A stretch of DNA of 64,000 bases from assembly GCA_028284905.1 (NCBI GenBank), contig JANQQU010000002.1, forward strand, positions 1-64,000. Direction: 5' to 3'. Position numbers and translations under genes: made by a program. Shown piece by piece: positions 61,555-64,000 of the stretch; position 1 is the stretch's first letter, and the number at the start of each line of letters is the position of its first letter. Source of the stretch: Calditrichia bacterium. Lineage in GTDB: Bacteria > Calditrichota > Calditrichia > RBG-13-44-9 > J075. The notes beneath the pieces are model-generated. The model had not been told where the DNA came from, searched no databases, and saw nothing but the letters and a program-made list of their open reading frames with translations.

Positions 61555-61767
61555 ATGATGTTAAAAAACGAATTACGCACATTTCGTTTTAACAATGGCC
61601 GCATGACCCAGGCAGCTTTAGCTGAAAAATTAGGCATTGCCCGGCAAACGGTGATCGCCGTGGAAAATGGCCGCTTTAATCCATCAGTCAAACTCGCATT
61701 GCGAATGGCAGCGTTGTTTAAGTGTAATGTGGAAGATTTATTCTATCTAACGGAGGAAGAAGAATGA
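61555..61767 (+). CDS. XRE-family helix-turn-helix regulator
   Basis: A 70-residue DNA-binding protein. The helix-turn-helix at about residues 17-40 is TQAALAEKLGIARQTVIAVENG, a classic Cro/C1-type motif as in small YgzD/YozG-like repressors. It probably represses its own promoter; a near-palindrome lies upstream. It overlaps the next gene by four bases (ATGA), so regulator and membrane protein are translated together. The first ATG (61555) is six bases from the Shine-Dalgarno and the second (61558) nine; either could be used. Confidence 0.92.
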   Translation: MMLKNELRTFRFNNGRMTQAALAEKLGIARQTVIAVENGRFNPSVKLALRMAALFKCNVEDLFYLTEEEE

Positions 61768-62099
61768 GAAAGCGATTTTTATTTGAAAGCCTAATTGGCG
61801 CTATCTGCGTATTCGCTGTACTTTTATTTGGTACAGTCGGATTTATCGCTTTTGCCCTGCTTGCTTTACTTCCCATGGTTGCCCGGAATTACCAGCCGGA
61901 CGAACGGGAACTACAGCTTTTTTATAAAACCGGAAATCTTACCATGGGACTTTCGATGGTGGGAATTTACCTGATTTACTTTTTCTCGGAAATTAGCATT
62001 AATGGACATCTGATCGGCAATAACTGGATGCCTTTATGCATTACAACCCTGATTCTTATTCACGGTGTTAGCGGATTGGTTCTCTTTCGATCTGAGTAG
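61764..62099 (+). CDS. Small membrane protein paired with XRE regulator
   Basis: A 111-residue protein with about four hydrophobic helices and a conserved-looking QPDERELQ between helices 2 and 3, as in DUF2178-like proteins that often follow a small XRE regulator. The four-base overlap fixes the start. The function of such pairs is unknown; a membrane stress or sensing role is possible. Confidence 0.82.
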   Translation: MRKRFLFESLIGAICVFAVLLFGTVGFIAFALLALLPMVARNYQPDERELQLFYKTGNLTMGLSMVGIYLIYFFSEISINGHLIGNNWMPLCITTLILIHGVSGLVLFRSE

Positions 62100-62127
62100 C
62101 GTCCGGAGGATTGTAATTAAGAGGAGT

Positions 62128-63786
62128 TTATGTGACCGGCAGCTCGATTTTTACCGTTGTGCCTTTACCAGTAACACTATCTATGGCTATTTTACCCTGG
62201 TGATCCTGGATAATGGTATAAACAATTGATAATCCCATACCGGCGCCATAGCCAACGCCTTTCGTGGTGAAACCGGGGTCAAATATTTTTTCCAGGTTTT
62301 CAGCCGGAATACCGACGCCGCTATCGGCGATTTCGATAGTTACCCCTTCTGGCAGCGAAGCAGTTCGGATAACGATTTCCCCCTTCTCTTCGATAGCTGC
62401 TGCCGCATTCAATAGAATGTTCATAAATGCCTGGTTCAATTTCCCGGGAAAACAATTGATCAGCGGTAATTCCCCATATTCCTTCTTTACGGTAATCCGA
62501 TCTCCTAATTCCGGACTAATAAGACTCACCGTTGCATCCAGACCTTCATGCACGTCGAAAGTATCCCGGGCGGCACGATCCAGGCGGGCAAACTGACGCA
62601 TTCCGCGGATAATACTATCGATTCTCTCCAGAGCACCGCGGGAAGCAGCTTCCAGGTTTTCATACTGGCCAAATATGCGAACCGCCTTTGAGGGCATTTT
62701 TTCCGCATCTTCGACGACCTGCTTAAATGTTTCCTGCAGTTTCAGAATCATTCGATTATAGGTATCCAGACTACTTTGCAGTGCTCCCAGCGGCGTATTT
62801 ATTTCATGCGCGATGCCGGAAACCAATTGCCCCAGGGCGGCCATCTTACTTGCCTGCACTAATTCAACCTGCATATCCTGCAGCTTTGTATAAGCCTCCT
62901 GTAAGGCGGCATTATGTTCTGCAAGGTGCTTAAAATCGAGAAAACGCGCCCAGGCCAGGGAAACGGCGTCGGCAAAACTTTGCAACACCCGCACGGCATT
63001 CACCGGAAAGCCTTTTTTCCGAAACGTATGAATAATCAGCAACCCGTGCGAAAATGGAACACCAATCCAGGCGCGGGGTGTTTTGCGATTATCAGCGGCT
63101 TTATTCTGCCAGATTGCCTGAAAATATGCCGGATAATCGGCGGTATCCTCACTGGAGAATCCGGCCGGAAATTCTCTGGGCAGCGGCCGGCCATCCGGTA
63201 ATGAATCGCAATTAATGTCTTTATGATAGCTATGTAATTTCGGGAGAATATTTCGTTCTACCGGCTTTACGCCATATTGATCTTCCAGCCAGCTGCGTGC
63301 TGCCGCGTAAACCGTTCCGGTATCTTTTTTAGCGTCGACGATATCGATGGCACAATAATCTGCATAAATGCCGACATCATTTAACCCTTCCCATAACACG
63401 CCCACAACGCGGGTGATGTCCGCAGCCGACTGCATTGCCAGCACTTCCGAACGTACCCGCTCGACAATCTGCTGACTGGTAAAAGCGATATCATTTTCAT
63501 CCAAAACCAGGCGGCGCAGGGAGACATTCCCGTTCACCGTCGTCTGGCAAGCCAGGCGGGTGTTATGGCTGAAATGGAGCTGCGAAGCAATTGCGGATTC
63601 CTTATCATTTCGCGGCGCACAATTCTCCAGGCCATCCAGAATAACCACCCGGCAGGTGGTGCAGCGGGTTTTACCTCCACAGATGTAACTATGCGGCACA
63701 CCCGCCTTTAGCGACGCTTGCAGAATCGTGGTCCCATTGTCACAGCTGACGGTTTTTCCGTCGGGTAAAATTTTGATTTCAGCCAT
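62128..63786 (-). CDS. Histidine kinase with N-terminal 2Fe-2S ferredoxin domain and GAF domain
   Basis: A soluble sensor kinase of 552 residues with no membrane helix. Residues 1-95 are a plant/adrenodoxin-type 2Fe-2S ferredoxin: Cys36, Cys42, Cys45 and Cys80 follow the Cx5Cx2Cx34C spacing. Residues about 110-285 look like a GAF domain. A coiled-coil linker (about 285-315) leads to the HisKA helix with the phosphorylated His327 in GIAHEINTPLG. The HATPase domain has NILLNAAAAIEE, IADSGVGIP and GAGMGLSI. The iron-sulfur domain suggests that redox state or oxygen sets kinase activity; that is inferred. No response regulator is encoded next to it in the window. A truncated gene lies 55 bases upstream on the same strand. 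Confidence 0.93.
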   Translation of the reverse strand: MAEIKILPDGKTVSCDNGTTILQASLKAGVPHSYICGGKTRCTTCRVVILDGLENCAPRNDKESAIASQLHFSHNTRLACQTTVNGNVSLRRLVLDENDIAFTSQQIVERVRSEVLAMQSAADITRVVGVLWEGLNDVGIYADYCAIDIVDAKKDTGTVYAAARSWLEDQYGVKPVERNILPKLHSYHKDINCDSLPDGRPLPREFPAGFSSEDTADYPAYFQAIWQNKAADNRKTPRAWIGVPFSHGLLIIHTFRKKGFPVNAVRVLQSFADAVSLAWARFLDFKHLAEHNAALQEAYTKLQDMQVELVQASKMAALGQLVSGIAHEINTPLGALQSSLDTYNRMILKLQETFKQVVEDAEKMPSKAVRIFGQYENLEAASRGALERIDSIIRGMRQFARLDRAARDTFDVHEGLDATVSLISPELGDRITVKKEYGELPLINCFPGKLNQAFMNILLNAAAAIEEKGEIVIRTASLPEGVTIEIADSGVGIPAENLEKIFDPGFTTKGVGYGAGMGLSIVYTIIQDHQGKIAIDSVTGKGTTVKIELPVT

Positions 63787-63841
63787 TGTCTTACCGATAA
63801 ATCGCGATTGATCTACAACCAGTTAAAAAATACTCACTTCG

Positions 63842-64000
63842 TTAAAAACCGTAACCGATGGGACCATGCCCGGGCACACTCACGTAGCCCCGCTGGTTGC
63901 CGGAATCGTAGTTTCCTGCACTGAAGCGGGAAGACCAGAAATTATCCCCGGAGCCACCTTGTCCCCGATAGGCATTTTGTTGCGCAGCAACATACAAATT
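63842..64000 (-). CDS. 3' end of a gene cut by the window edge
   Basis: An open frame enters from the right edge and stops with TAA at 63842-63844. The visible 52 residues are rich in Gly, Ser and Asn (NAYRGQGGSGDNFW, PGHGPIGYGF) and show no domain. It lies upstream of the ferredoxin-kinase gene on the same strand, 55 bases apart, so the two may form an operon. Confidence 0.7.
   Translation of the reverse strand, partial: NLYVAAQQNAYRGQGGSGDNFWSSRFSAGNYDSGNQRGYVSVPGHGPIGYGF

Noticed and set aside
1-64000. CRISPR arrays, tRNA or rRNA genes, insertion sequences with transposase
   Set aside because: No regularly spaced direct repeats, cloverleaf-like sequence, rRNA segment or transposase frame was found by reading both strands.

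Overview
This window most likely comes from a Gram-negative bacterium of the FCB-like lineages (Calditrichota, KSB1, Ignavibacteria or a relative). The assignment is an inference from gene content, with no marker gene to confirm it. The main clues are secreted proteins ending in a YPNPFNP-type sorting domain (type IX secretion style), a PorV/PorQ-like outer-membrane protein, two GWxTD-domain proteins, DUF5916, DUF5683 and DUF6588-like proteins, TonB-dependent receptors with carboxypeptidase-regulatory-like N-termini, and Shine-Dalgarno sequences in front of most genes. I see no rRNA, tRNA, CRISPR array, integrase or transposase.

Layout. 153-6970: a PEGA-domain Ser/Thr kinase, a kelch surface protein and a DUF5683 protein, probably one operon, followed by a large repeat-rich secreted protein. 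7364-11425: a TPR protein and a DUF5916 outer-membrane protein. 11614-15031: two sterol desaturase/fatty-acid-hydroxylase-type membrane enzymes around a methyltransferase; the first is fused to two CDGSH iron-sulfur motifs. 15469-16776: an S37-like peptidase. 16852-25461 (minus strand): a redox and ion-transport block with a molybdopterin oxidoreductase, a four-cluster ferredoxin fused to an NrfD-type membrane domain, two SulP anion transporters, and a SelW-like selenoprotein that ordinary gene calling misses because of its in-frame TGA. 25757-29345: a small membrane protein, Lon protease and a CbpA/DnaJ-type chaperone. 29415-35910: an FAD reductase, two secreted or outer-membrane proteins and a TonB-dependent receptor.

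36007-46534 (minus strand): a second TonB-dependent receptor, a 1103-residue sorting-domain protein, a PorV/PorQ-like protein and two GWxTD proteins, read in that order, which look like one cell-surface system. 47357-55017: an ABC ATPase, a lipoprotein, a four-helix-bundle gene enclosed by inverted repeats, a GH113-like glycosidase, another lipoprotein, a TPR-thioredoxin protein and small proteins. 55447-60305: two tandem FtsX/MacB-type permeases without an adjacent ATPase, with a decayed copy of a permease 3' end beside them. 60593-64000: a beta-barrel protein, an XRE regulator with a small membrane protein, and a histidine kinase with an N-terminal 2Fe-2S ferredoxin domain.

The gaps between genes are rich in structured repeats of several families: strings of hairpins, TGTCATCGCGAGG inverted repeats, and inverted repeats built from iterated short words such as GGAATGCGGAATT, TAGGCCTTAGG, CCAATGTTCAAT and AACGATCAACG. 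Most sit next to stop codons or in spacers. The strongest novel leads are the selenoprotein with its SECIS-like hairpin (25234-25461), the inverted-repeat-bounded four-helix-bundle cassette (48697-49204), the ferredoxin-GAF-kinase sensor (62128-63786), the desaturase-CDGSH fusion (11614-12726) and the receptor/PorV/GWxTD surface locus.
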